A DNA stretch of 64,000 nucleotides from Nostocoides sp. Soil756. GTDB lineage: Bacteria > Actinomycetota > Actinomycetes > Actinomycetales > Dermatophilaceae. Where the stretch lies: NCBI RefSeq assembly GCF_001428065.1, contig NZ_LMSE01000002.1, forward strand, positions 382,924 to 446,923, given 5' to 3'. Below are positions 33,846 through 41,327 of the stretch, in pieces (positions within the stretch are counted from its first letter, which is position 1; every line of letters begins with the position of its first letter). The notes under the pieces were generated by a model. The model did no database searches. It was not told where the DNA came from and saw nothing but the letters and a program-made list of their open reading frames with translations. The position numbers and the translations under genes were made by a program.

Positions 33846-35763
33846 GCCCGGGGAGGGCGACGCCGCGGCGTCACCCTCCGGCTCCGACGCGTCCCTGCGG
33901 GTGGCCATCGTCGGGCCCACCCACCCCTTCAAGGGCGGCGTCGCCTCGCACACCACGACGCTGGCGCACGAGCTGGCCGACGCCGGCCACGACGTCACCC
34001 TGGTCTCGTGGAGCCACCTCTACCCCGCCCTGCTCTACCCCGGCGAGCAGGCCGTCCCCGGGGGTGCGCCCGACGTGCCGCCGTTCCCGCGCACGCTGCG
34101 GGTGCTCTCGTGGGCCCGCCCCGACACCTGGGTCCGTGCCGGCCGGCGGCTGCGCGACGTCGACGTCATCGTGGTCGTGCACGTGGTCCCGGTCGTCGTC
34201 CCGGCCCACCTGGCCCTGCTACGCGCGGCCGGGGTCGGGGGCAGCGGTTCCCGCGGTCCCGGCGGCGCGGTGCCCCGGCTCGTCGTCGTCGCCCACAACG
34301 TCCTGCCGCACGAGCCCGGCCCGGGCGACCGCCGGCTGGTCTCGTCGCTGCTGCGCCGGGCCGACGCCGTCGTCGTGCACTCCGACGAGCAGGCCCGCCT
34401 GGCCGCCGAGCTCGGCGCCCACCGCGTCCGTGAGGTCGACCTCCCGCCCCACCTGCCCGGGGGTCCGCGCGAGGAGCGCCCGCCGCACGAGGGCCCGCTC
34501 CGCCTGCTCTCGCTCGGCATCGTGCGCGACTACAAGGGCATCGACCTGCTCGTCGACGCCCTGCGCGACGTCCCCGACGTGACGCTCACCGTCGCCGGCG
34601 AGCTGTGGGGGGATGCCGGGCGCCGGGTCCGCGAGCTGGCCGCCGACCCGCGGCTGGCGGGTCGGGTCGAGGTGCACGGGGGCTACGTGCCGTCCGAACG
34701 CATCGCCGGGCTGATGGCGCGGCACGACGCCGTGGTCCTGCCGTACCGGTCGGCCACCGCGTCGCAGAACGTCCTGCTGGCGCGCGCCCACGGGCTGCCC
34801 GTGCTCGCCAGTGCGGTCGGCACCTTCCCGCGCCAGGTCCGTGACGGCGTCGACGGCCTGCTCGTGCCCCCGGCCGACCGCCCCGCGCTGGTCGAGGCGC
34901 TGCGCCGGCTGGCCGCGCCCGGCGTCGCGGCCGCGCTCGCCGCCGAGGTCCGACCGCCCGACCTCAGCGGCCCGTGGGCCCACTACGTCGGCGCCATCGA
35001 GGCCCTGGCGGCCCCGCCGGCGTTCGACGACGCCGAGCCGGCCCGCCCGCCGATGGGCCGCGTCGCCCGGCTGCGCAGCACCGTCGCCGGCCTGCGCGCC
35101 CGCCGTGGCCCGGTCCTCGAGCTGACCCCGATGGACCTGCCCGAGCAGCTGCGCGCCACCGACCTGCTCACCGTGGATGCCGAGGCGGTCGAGGCGGCCG
35201 AGGCCGCGCGCCTCCTCGGGCTGCCGCGCGCCAAGGACCCCGTCGCGGCCTGGGCCGCGCTCGGCGCCCTCGCCGCCCTGGTGCGGGTGCTCGACGACCG
35301 CGGTCGCACCGGGGTGGTCGTCGACGAGTCCGGTGGCGGCAGCCCCTTCTCGCGGTGGGCCCGCGCGCTGGGGTTCGCCCCGGTCGAGCTCGAGCTCACC
35401 GGGCGGCGTGCCGCCATCGAGGTCCTCGACGTCGACACCGCCAGCCTCGACGTCGTCGCGCGCCTGCATCCGGGCGGCTGCACCGCCTCCGACGTCGACC
35501 ACGTGGTGGGGCAGGCGTCGTGGGCGCTGCGCTCGGGCGGCCTGCTGCTGCTCACCGTGCCCATCGGTGACGACGACCCCGACTTCGCGGTGCGCCCGGC
35601 CGATGTGCGCGGGGTGCTGGCCCGCGCCGACGACCTCGGCCTGACCCTCGTCGGCGACGTCGACGGCGACGTGCTCGACCGGATGCGCGAGGCCCGCGCC
35701 TCGTTCGGCGGCTCCGACAGCCCGGCCTATGCGGTGCTCCGCCTGACCTTCCGGCGGCGCTGA
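33838..35763 (+). CDS. Glycosyltransferase family 4 fused to a methyltransferase-like domain
   Basis: 641 residues, about 240 more than a normal GT4. Residues 20-385 form the GT-B fold: LRVAIVGPTHPFKGGVASHT, LVVVAHNVLPHEPGPGDRRL, LRLLSLGIVRDYKGIDLLVD and VLPYRSATASQNVLLARAHG with LPVLASAVGTFPRQVRDGVD. Residues 420-641 form a second region with VLELTPMDLPEQLRATDLLT, CTASDVDHVVGQASWALRSG and GLLLLTVPIGDDDPDFAVRP, which resembles the late part of class I methyltransferases. A clear glycine-rich SAM motif is not visible, so this half may not bind SAM. The GTG lies within the end of the preceding gene. Confidence 0.75.
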   Translation: MSEPGEGDAAASPSGSDASLRVAIVGPTHPFKGGVASHTTTLAHELADAGHDVTLVSWSHLYPALLYPGEQAVPGGAPDVPPFPRTLRVLSWARPDTWVRAGRRLRDVDVIVVVHVVPVVVPAHLALLRAAGVGGSGSRGPGGAVPRLVVVAHNVLPHEPGPGDRRLVSSLLRRADAVVVHSDEQARLAAELGAHRVREVDLPPHLPGGPREERPPHEGPLRLLSLGIVRDYKGIDLLVDALRDVPDVTLTVAGELWGDAGRRVRELAADPRLAGRVEVHGGYVPSERIAGLMARHDAVVLPYRSATASQNVLLARAHGLPVLASAVGTFPRQVRDGVDGLLVPPADRPALVEALRRLAAPGVAAALAAEVRPPDLSGPWAHYVGAIEALAAPPAFDDAEPARPPMGRVARLRSTVAGLRARRGPVLELTPMDLPEQLRATDLLTVDAEAVEAAEAARLLGLPRAKDPVAAWAALGALAALVRVLDDRGRTGVVVDESGGGSPFSRWARALGFAPVELELTGRRAAIEVLDVDTASLDVVARLHPGGCTASDVDHVVGQASWALRSGGLLLLTVPIGDDDPDFAVRPADVRGVLARADDLGLTLVGDVDGDVLDRMREARASFGGSDSPAYAVLRLTFRRR

Positions 35764-35765
35764 CC

Positions 35766-36701
35766 GTGACCCGCTCGCGCGTGGTGAACCTCGTCCGGCT
35801 GGGGCTGCTCGTCGTCATCCTGGCCGCGGTGGCCTGGGCCCTGGCCCACAACTGGGCCGAGGTGTCCGGCGAGCTGGGGCGCCTCGCCTGGCCGGCGTTG
35901 CTGCTGGCGTTCGTGCTCACGGTGGGGGCGCCGCTGCTGACGCTGCTCGGCTGGCGGGTGCTGCTGGCCGAGCTGGGCAGCCCGGTGCCGCTGCCGGCCG
36001 CCGCCAGCATCTTCTTCGTCGGCCAGCTCGGCAAGTACGTGCCGGGGTCGGTGTGGACGGTGCTGGCCCAGGCCGAGATGGGGACGCGCCTGCGCATCCC
36101 GCGGCGACGGATGGCGGTGGCGGGGCTGCTCTCCATCGGGCTGGCGGTGCTCTGCGGGAGCCTGCTCGGTGTCGTCGCGCTGCCCCGGCTGCTGGCGCGC
36201 GACAGCTCGGCCGCCACCGCGTGGGTCGTGGTCGCCGCCGTCGCCGTGGGGGCCGTGATGCTCTGGCCGCGCATCCTCAACGGCGTCGTCGCCCTCGGTC
36301 TGCGGACGCTGCGCCGCGAGCCCCTCGAGCACGAGCTGCACGGCCGGGCCGTGCTGGTGACCTGCGCCTGGTTCACGGCCGCGTGGGTGTCGACCGGGCT
36401 CGGCGTGGCCGTGCTGGTGCGGGCCCTGCAGCCCGGGGCCGGCGTGGCCGACCTCGCCATCGCCGCGGTCTGCGGCTTCGCCCTGGCCTCGGCGGCCGGG
36501 CAGCTCTCGATCCTCGTCCCCGCGGGCATCGGGGTGCGCGACGGCGTGCTGGCCCTGCTGCTGGTCACGTTCATGCCGCTGTCGGCCGCCACCGCCGTCG
36601 TCGTGGTCGCGCGGTTCCTGGCCGTCGTGGCCGACCTGCTGGTGGCCGGAGGCGGCTGGGCCTGGGGCCGTCGGCACCACCTCCTAGGATCAGGGGCGTG
36701 A
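35766..36701 (+). CDS. Lysylphosphatidylglycerol synthase transmembrane-region family protein (UPF0104)
   Basis: 311 residues with eight or so hydrophobic segments, for example VVNLVRLGLLVVILAAVAWA and WPALLLAFVLTVGAPLLTLL. The motif FFVGQLGKYVPGSVWTVLAQ is characteristic of the AglD/MprF-type membrane region found in surface-glycan loci, and LSILVPAGIGVRDGVLALLL fits the conserved late block (PGGIGxxE/D type). It lacks a soluble aminoacyl-transferase domain, so it is likely a lipid-linked glycan flippase or accessory protein rather than an MprF enzyme. Translational coupling to both neighbours is indicated by spacing of two bases before and a GTGA overlap after. Confidence 0.8.
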   Translation: MTRSRVVNLVRLGLLVVILAAVAWALAHNWAEVSGELGRLAWPALLLAFVLTVGAPLLTLLGWRVLLAELGSPVPLPAAASIFFVGQLGKYVPGSVWTVLAQAEMGTRLRIPRRRMAVAGLLSIGLAVLCGSLLGVVALPRLLARDSSAATAWVVVAAVAVGAVMLWPRILNGVVALGLRTLRREPLEHELHGRAVLVTCAWFTAAWVSTGLGVAVLVRALQPGAGVADLAIAAVCGFALASAAGQLSILVPAGIGVRDGVLALLLVTFMPLSAATAVVVVARFLAVVADLLVAGGGWAWGRRHHLLGSGA

Positions 36702-37504
36702 GCGAGCCCCAGGACCGCGAGGAGCAGCTCGCCTACTCCGAGACCATGGCCAAGATGCTCGACGAGCAGGGCCGCCGGCAGAAGGCCGCCAAGATCGTGG
36801 CCGTCGTGCAGCACGCGCTGGGCGTGCCCTCGCTGGCCGGCCTGCGCGCGGTCGACGTCGGCTGCTCGGCCGGGTTCATCGCCGACGAGCTCGCCCTGGC
36901 GGGCGCCACCACCAGCGGTGTCGACATCGACGAGCCGGGGCTGGCCAAGGCCCGCGCCCGCTTCGGGGAGCGGGTCGACTTCCGCCTGGCGCGCGGCGAG
37001 GACCTGCCCTTCGACGACGGGTCCGTCGACGTCGCGGTGCTCAACCACATCTACGAGCACGTCGTCGACCCCGAGGCGGTCGTGGCCGACATCCACCGGG
37101 TGCTGCGCCCCGGGGGGCTGCTGTACCTCGGCATCGGGCACCGCTGGCAGGTGGTCGAGCCGCACCACCGGCTGCCGTTCCTGTCGTGGCTGCCCGGGCC
37201 CGCCGCCGACCGGTACCTGAGGGTCACCGGCAAGGGTGAGCACTACTACGAGCGCTACTACACCCCCGCCGGGCTGCGGCGCCTCTTCGCCGCCTACGAC
37301 GTCTGGGACTACACCCTCCCGGTGCTGGCCGACCCCGGGGCTTTCGCGGCCGGCGACACCGTGCCGGCGTGGGCGGCCCGCATCCCCGAGCCGGCCCTGG
37401 CCGCGGCCCTGCCGCTGGTGCCCACGTACGTGTGGGTGGCCTTCAAGGGCGAGGCGCGCCCGGCCGGCCCACCCCTGCGGGTCGCGCCGCGCCACGTGGG
37501 GTGA
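36698..37504 (+). CDS. Class I SAM-dependent methyltransferase
   Basis: 268 residues. Motif I is VDVGCSAGFIADELA near residue 50, the acidic end of strand 2 is GVDIDEPGLAKARARFG, LARGEDLPFDDGSVDVAVLN and HIYEHVVDPEAVVADIHRVL follow, and LRPGGLLYLGIGHRWQ is the motif III region. This pattern is that of Methyltransf_11 enzymes acting on sugars or lipids. The C-terminal quarter (EHYYERYYTPAGLRRLF) is probably membrane- or substrate-facing. The GTG overlaps the previous stop. The acceptor is likely a glycan made by this operon, from context only. Confidence 0.83.
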   Translation: MSEPQDREEQLAYSETMAKMLDEQGRRQKAAKIVAVVQHALGVPSLAGLRAVDVGCSAGFIADELALAGATTSGVDIDEPGLAKARARFGERVDFRLARGEDLPFDDGSVDVAVLNHIYEHVVDPEAVVADIHRVLRPGGLLYLGIGHRWQVVEPHHRLPFLSWLPGPAADRYLRVTGKGEHYYERYYTPAGLRRLFAAYDVWDYTLPVLADPGAFAAGDTVPAWAARIPEPALAAALPLVPTYVWVAFKGEARPAGPPLRVAPRHVG

Positions 37505-38439
37505 GCCCGTTGCCGGCCGCCGAGCGCACGGTCCGGGCCTCGCGTCCGGTGCCGCTCGGGGCGCAGGTCTCGATCTTCCGCCGGGGCGCGGGCGACCCCA
37601 CGAGCCGCCGGGACGACGCCGGGTGGTGGTTCGCCTGGCGCACCCCCGACGGCCCGGTCACGCTGCGGCTGACGACGCCCGGCGGCGCCGGGCCCGAGGT
37701 CGCGGCGCAGGCGTGGGGCAGCGGGGCGGCCTGGATGCTCGAGCAGGTGCCCGCGCTGCTCGGCGAGCACGACGACCCCGACGGCTTCGACGCCTCGCTG
37801 CATCCCCTCGTCGCCGAGGCGTGGCGCGTTCGGCCGCACTGGCGGGTGCCGCGGTCGGGGCTGGTCGTGCAGAACCTGGTGCCGTCGATCATCGAGCAGA
37901 AGGTCACCGGCAAGGAGGCGTTCGCGGGCTACCGCCGGCTGGTGCGCCGCTTCGGCGAGCCCGCGCCCGGGCCGGGCGAGGACCTCGGGATGGCGGTGCC
38001 GCCGACACCCGCGGGCTGGGCCGCGGTGCCGTCGTGGGAGTGGCTGGCGGCCGGGGTCGACCCGCAGCGCTCGCGCACCGTGGTGGCGGCGGTGCGCTAC
38101 GCCGGGCGGCTCGAGGAGTGCGTGGGGATGCCGCGCGACGCCGCCCGCGCGCGCCTCACCGCGCTGCCCGGGGTGGGGCGCTGGACCTGGGCCGAGGTCG
38201 CCCAGCGCGCGCTCGGGCTGCCCGACGAGGTGAGCTTCGGCGACTACCACGTGGCCAAGGACATGACCTGGGCGCTCACCGGCACCCCGCAGGACGACGA
38301 CGCGCTGGCCGAGCTACTGGCCCCCTGGGCGGGGCACCGTTACCGGGTGCAGCGGCTGCTCGAGCTGGCCGGGCACCACCGGCCGCGCCGTGGCCCGCGG
38401 ATGACCCTGCCCACGCACCTCCCGACCCGCGGCCGGTGA
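37501..38439 (+). CDS. AlkA-like DNA-3-methyladenine glycosylase (HhH-GPD family)
   Basis: 312 residues. The helix-hairpin-helix is TALPGVGRWTWAEVAQRALG near 221, and the catalytic aspartate is in VSFGDYHVAKD near 247. GLVVQNLVPSIIEQKVTGKE is the family block that contacts the base pocket. The N-terminal third has the beta-rich domain expected for AlkA relatives. It would excise alkylated purines in base-excision repair. It is coupled to the methyltransferase gene by GTGA overlap although it has no obvious role in glycan synthesis; this looks like chance operon capture. Confidence 0.87.
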   Translation: MSPLPAAERTVRASRPVPLGAQVSIFRRGAGDPTSRRDDAGWWFAWRTPDGPVTLRLTTPGGAGPEVAAQAWGSGAAWMLEQVPALLGEHDDPDGFDASLHPLVAEAWRVRPHWRVPRSGLVVQNLVPSIIEQKVTGKEAFAGYRRLVRRFGEPAPGPGEDLGMAVPPTPAGWAAVPSWEWLAAGVDPQRSRTVVAAVRYAGRLEECVGMPRDAARARLTALPGVGRWTWAEVAQRALGLPDEVSFGDYHVAKDMTWALTGTPQDDDALAELLAPWAGHRYRVQRLLELAGHHRPRRGPRMTLPTHLPTRGR

Positions 38440-38474
38440 CCCGACCGGCCCGCCCGAGGTCGGGATGGCGCGCG

Positions 38475-39599
38475 TTAGGTGAGGCGGAGGGTGACGGTGC
38501 CGGCGCCGCGGGCCACGACCTCGACGACCAGGTCCTCGGAGGCCGCCGCCACCTCGCAGCGCACCACGAGCCGCCCGAGGTCGTAGTCGTCGGGTGCGGC
38601 CAGAGTGAGCTCGGCGGCCCCGGGCCCGGCCTCGAGCGCGACGTCGGCCGAGCCGTCCTCGACCGCCCGCAGCGCCAGGGCCACGACGCGCCCGACCTGC
38701 ACGCCGAGGGCCTCGGGGGCGACCGAGCGCAGCCCGACCTCCTCGGAGGCCGCCGAGCCGGGCTCGACCCCCAGCACCGCGCGCAGCGCCTCGACCGGCC
38801 CGCGCGCGAACCAGTCGCCGGGGCCGGTGCGCACGAGGGCCTGCGCACCCTCCCCGTCGGCCGGCCCGTCGCCGCCGGAGCCGTCGGCGAACCACGTCGC
38901 CGGCAGCCCGCGCACCAGCGCCGCCGGCACGCCCTCGGCCTTGCCCTTCACCAGGTCGGCGGCGGCCGCCACCTCGTCGGCCACCGCGCGGGCGGTGACC
39001 GCCAGGGCCCGGCCGTCGGCGTCCACCCCTCCGCGCAGGTCGTCGAGCACCGCCATCCCGGCCGCGCCCAGGGCGAAGTCGGTCTGCCCTGCCCGCCACG
39101 GCCTCCCGGCGGTGTCGGACAGCACGACGCCCACGGCGGCCTCCGGCCCGAGACCGGCCGCGGCCAGCAGCGCCGCCCGCAGGGCGCGGGCCTCGCCGTC
39201 GGGGTCCTCGGGCAGGAGCAGCACGGCCCCGCTCGGCCCCGTGTTCGACGCGTCGACGCCGGCCGCCGCCATCACCGGCCCGGCCACCGACTCGACCACG
39301 CGGGTGGGGCCGCCCGACCCGTCGCGCTCGGCGACCACCCGCACCATGTGCGCGGCGACGGCATCGGCCCGGTCGCCGGCCCAGGTGAGCCCCAACGCCT
39401 TCGAGACCACCTTGCTCGACACCACCAGGCAGTCGCCGGGCGCCAGCCGCAGCCCGTCGGCCGCCAGCGCCGCCAGCAGCAGCGCGGCCAGGTCGGCTCC
39501 GGCGGTCACTTCGGGCAGCCCGCGCAGCGGTCGCAGCTCGACCACGGGGGATGCGACGGCGGGCGCTCCCGACGCTCCCGGCGGCGGCGTCGCGCTCAC
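38475..39599 (-). CDS. fbiB: Coenzyme F420-0:L-glutamate ligase (FbiB/CofE-type), without a recognisable nitroreductase domain
   Basis: 374 residues. The first 245 are a CofE ligase domain: [75 protein letters not shown] and [20 protein letters not shown]. This domain adds glutamates to F420-0. Mycobacterial FbiB is about 450 residues with an FMN nitroreductase domain that reduces dehydro-F420-0. Here the tail is only about 125 residues and shows none of that domain's motifs. The GTG overlaps the fbiA stop (GTGA). The reductase step may be done elsewhere or by this altered tail. Confidence 0.85.
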   Translation of the reverse strand: MSATPPPGASGAPAVASPVVELRPLRGLPEVTAGADLAALLLAALAADGLRLAPGDCLVVSSKVVSKALGLTWAGDRADAVAAHMVRVVAERDGSGGPTRVVESVAGPVMAAAGVDASNTGPSGAVLLLPEDPDGEARALRAALLAAAGLGPEAAVGVVLSDTAGRPWRAGQTDFALGAAGMAVLDDLRGGVDADGRALAVTARAVADEVAAAADLVKGKAEGVPAALVRGLPATWFADGSGGDGPADGEGAQALVRTGPGDWFARGPVEALRAVLGVEPGSAASEEVGLRSVAPEALGVQVGRVVALALRAVEDGSADVALEAGPGAAELTLAAPDDYDLGRLVVRCEVAAASEDLVVEVVARGAGTVTLRLT

Positions 39600-40570
39600 G
39601 CCCGGGCGGGCTCGGCGAGGCGCAGCAGGTGCGCCGCGATCCGAGCGGTGGCCTCGACGTCGCTCATCAGCAGCGGCCCCTCGAACGCCTCGACCCGGGC
39701 CCGCGCCAGCCGCGTGCCGGCATCCGCGGGGTCGACCAGCCAGGCGTCGAGGAAGTCCTCGTAGAGACCGCCCACGGCCTCGGCACTCGACGGCACCCCG
39801 ATGGCGGCCAGGCACGCGTCGGCGTGCCCGCGCACGGGCCGACCGGAGATCAGCGGCGAGACCCCGACCACCGGGGCCGTGGTCCCGCGCAGCGCGTCAC
39901 GGACGCCGGGGACGCCCAGCACGATGCCGATCGAGACGACCGGGTTGCTCGGCGGGAGCACCACCACGTCGGCCTGCCGGATGGCGTCGAGCACGCCGGG
40001 CGCCGGGCCGGCGGCATCGAGCCCCGCGACGACGAAGCGGAGCGCCGGCAGCGACGCCTGGTGGCGGACCCACCACTCCTGGAAGTGGATCGCGCGCTCG
40101 CCGCCCTCTCCGTCGTCGACCACGACGTGGGTCTCGACGGGGGTGTCGGTCATCGGCAGCAGGCGGATGCCGCGCTCGGGCAGCTGCCAGCGCTGGGCCA
40201 GCCGCTCGGTGACCTGCGAGAGCGAGAGCCCCTGGCCGAGCCATTGCGAACGGACGATGTGGGTGCCGAAGTCGCGGTCGCCGAGGGCGAACCACTGGGG
40301 GAGGGCCCCGTACGCGGCGAGCTCGCCCTGGACGACGTGCGACTCGTCGGCCCGGCCCCAGCCCTGGCCCTCGTCGATGCCGCCGCCCAGGGTGTAGAGC
40401 AGGGTGTCGAGGTCGGGGCAGACCCGCAGGCCGAAGAGGGTGATGTCGTCGCCGGTGTTCGCGATGACGGTGATCTCGGCGTCGCGGTGGCCGGTGGTGT
40501 CGAGGTGGTGGCGCAGCCCCCGGACGAACCGGGCGCCGCCGACACCCCCCGCGAGAGCGGTGATGCGCAT
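39596..40570 (-). CDS. fbiA: 2-phospho-L-lactate/phosphoenolpyruvate transferase (CofD/FbiA)
   Basis: 324 residues. [20 protein letters not shown] is the GTP-derived ligand-binding start and [20 protein letters not shown] the second family signature. [20 protein letters not shown] and [20 protein letters not shown] confirm CofD. It links the lactyl/phosphoenolpyruvyl group to Fo, forming F420-0 or dehydro-F420-0. The ATG at 40570 matches the family start. CAGACT ends seven bases before it, consistent with leaderless transcription. The same frame stays open upstream through four tandem repeats to a GTG at 40861, which would add 97 residues; this seems unlikely but cannot be excluded. Conserved partner fbiB follows and whiB2 is divergent. 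Confidence 0.92.
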   Translation of the reverse strand: MRITALAGGVGGARFVRGLRHHLDTTGHRDAEITVIANTGDDITLFGLRVCPDLDTLLYTLGGGIDEGQGWGRADESHVVQGELAAYGALPQWFALGDRDFGTHIVRSQWLGQGLSLSQVTERLAQRWQLPERGIRLLPMTDTPVETHVVVDDGEGGERAIHFQEWWVRHQASLPALRFVVAGLDAAGPAPGVLDAIRQADVVVLPPSNPVVSIGIVLGVPGVRDALRGTTAPVVGVSPLISGRPVRGHADACLAAIGVPSSAEAVGGLYEDFLDAWLVDPADAGTRLARARVEAFEGPLLMSDVEATARIAAHLLRLAEPARA

Positions 40571-40665
40571 GGAGCGCAGTCTGTCAGCCCGCGGTGGCGG
40601 CGCGGCATCCGGGAGCGGGGTGTCCAGCGCTCGGATGGCGGCGGCCGTGCGCAGGAAGCCGGCAG

Positions 40666-40839
40666 GTGCGGGGTTGTTGCGGTCGGAGGCGTGGCTGGGG
40701 CGCCGTGTGTCGGCTCGTGCGGGGTTGTTGCGGTCGGCCGGGGCGCCGGGTCGCCGGAGGTCGGCACGTGCGGGGTTGTTGCGGTCGGATGCCGCGCCGG
40801 GTCGCCGAAGGCCGGCACGTGCGGGGTTGTGGCGGTCGG
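40666..40839. repeat. Four 51-bp tandem repeats between fbiA and whiB2
   Basis: The core GTGCGGGGTTGTTGCGGTC starts at 40666, 40717, 40768 and 40819, a period of exactly 51 bases. The core is 21 bases and nearly identical in all copies (the last has GTGG for GTTG); the 30 bases between cores are similar but less conserved. 51 is a multiple of three, and on the minus strand the array is open in the fbiA frame, reading RNNPARADLRRPGAPAD as a 17-residue unit. It lies about 100-260 bases upstream of the whiB2 promoter. Confidence 0.9.
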
Positions 40840-40930
40840 GCGCGCCCGCCGGCCCCGCCACCTGCCGTTTCCCGCCGCCCCTACCACGAGGCCCCGACAG
40901 GAGAAAATCGAGCCAATAACACCGATCGGC

Positions 40931-40960
40931 TTGACGAGCGCGGCATGACACGCGTGTAAT
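40931..40960 (+). promoter_or_regulatory. whiB2 promoter
   Basis: TTGACG (40931-40936) and TGTAAT (40955-40960) are spaced by 18 bases and form the best sigma-70-like promoter in the window. Transcription should start near 40967, giving a leader of about 55 bases with GAGGAGG (41011-41017) before the ATG at 41022. An in-frame ATG at 40968 sits almost on the transcription start, so a leaderless longer form is possible. Confidence 0.7.
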
Positions 40961-41021
40961 TCCATCCATGTACTCCGGAGGGACCGACCGGAGCGCGCGG
41001 GTCGAGGGTCGAGGAGGACAC

Positions 41022-41297
41022 ATGCAAGAGCTGTATCTGGTCGAAGGGTTGCTCGGCGATGTCGAGCCGGAGGAGGGTGCTCTCTCCTGGCAGGAGCGCT
41101 CGCTCTGCGCGCAGACCGACCCCGAGGCGTTCTTCCCCGAGAAGGGCGGCTCCACCCGCGAGGCCAAGAAGGTCTGCGTCGGGTGCGAGGTCCGCTCCGA
41201 GTGCCTCGAGTACGCCCTGGCCAAAGACGAGCGCTTCGGCATCTGGGGCGGGCTGTCCGAGCGCGAGCGCCGGAAGCTGAAGAAGCGCGCGGTCTGA
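41022..41297 (+). CDS. whiB2: WhiB-family iron-sulfur transcriptional regulator (WhiB2-type)
   Basis: 91 residues. The four cluster-binding cysteines are C29, C52, C55 and C61 (SLCAQTDPEAFFPEKGG; KVCVGCEVRSEC). The GIWGG turn and a basic ERERRKLKKR tail follow. Sequence and length are close to mycobacterial WhiB2/WhmD, which controls septation and cell division. The start has GAGGAGG at ideal spacing. It is divergent from fbiA, as in mycobacteria. Regulation is likely through the TTGACG/TGTAAT promoter, and the tandem repeats upstream may matter. Confidence 0.94.
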   Translation: MQELYLVEGLLGDVEPEEGALSWQERSLCAQTDPEAFFPEKGGSTREAKKVCVGCEVRSECLEYALAKDERFGIWGGLSERERRKLKKRAV

Positions 41298-41327
41298 GGG
41301 CTCGCCCTCTCCGCCGCGCCCTCGCGT

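Noticed and set aside
40666-40839. The 51-bp repeats as a CRISPR array
   Set aside because: The spacers between cores resemble each other, there are only four units, and no cas gene is present.
40968-41297. whiB2 starting at 40968
   Set aside because: This ATG lies at the predicted transcription start and adds 18 atypical residues, while 41022 has an ideal ribosome site and gives the family length. A leaderless long form is noted as possible.
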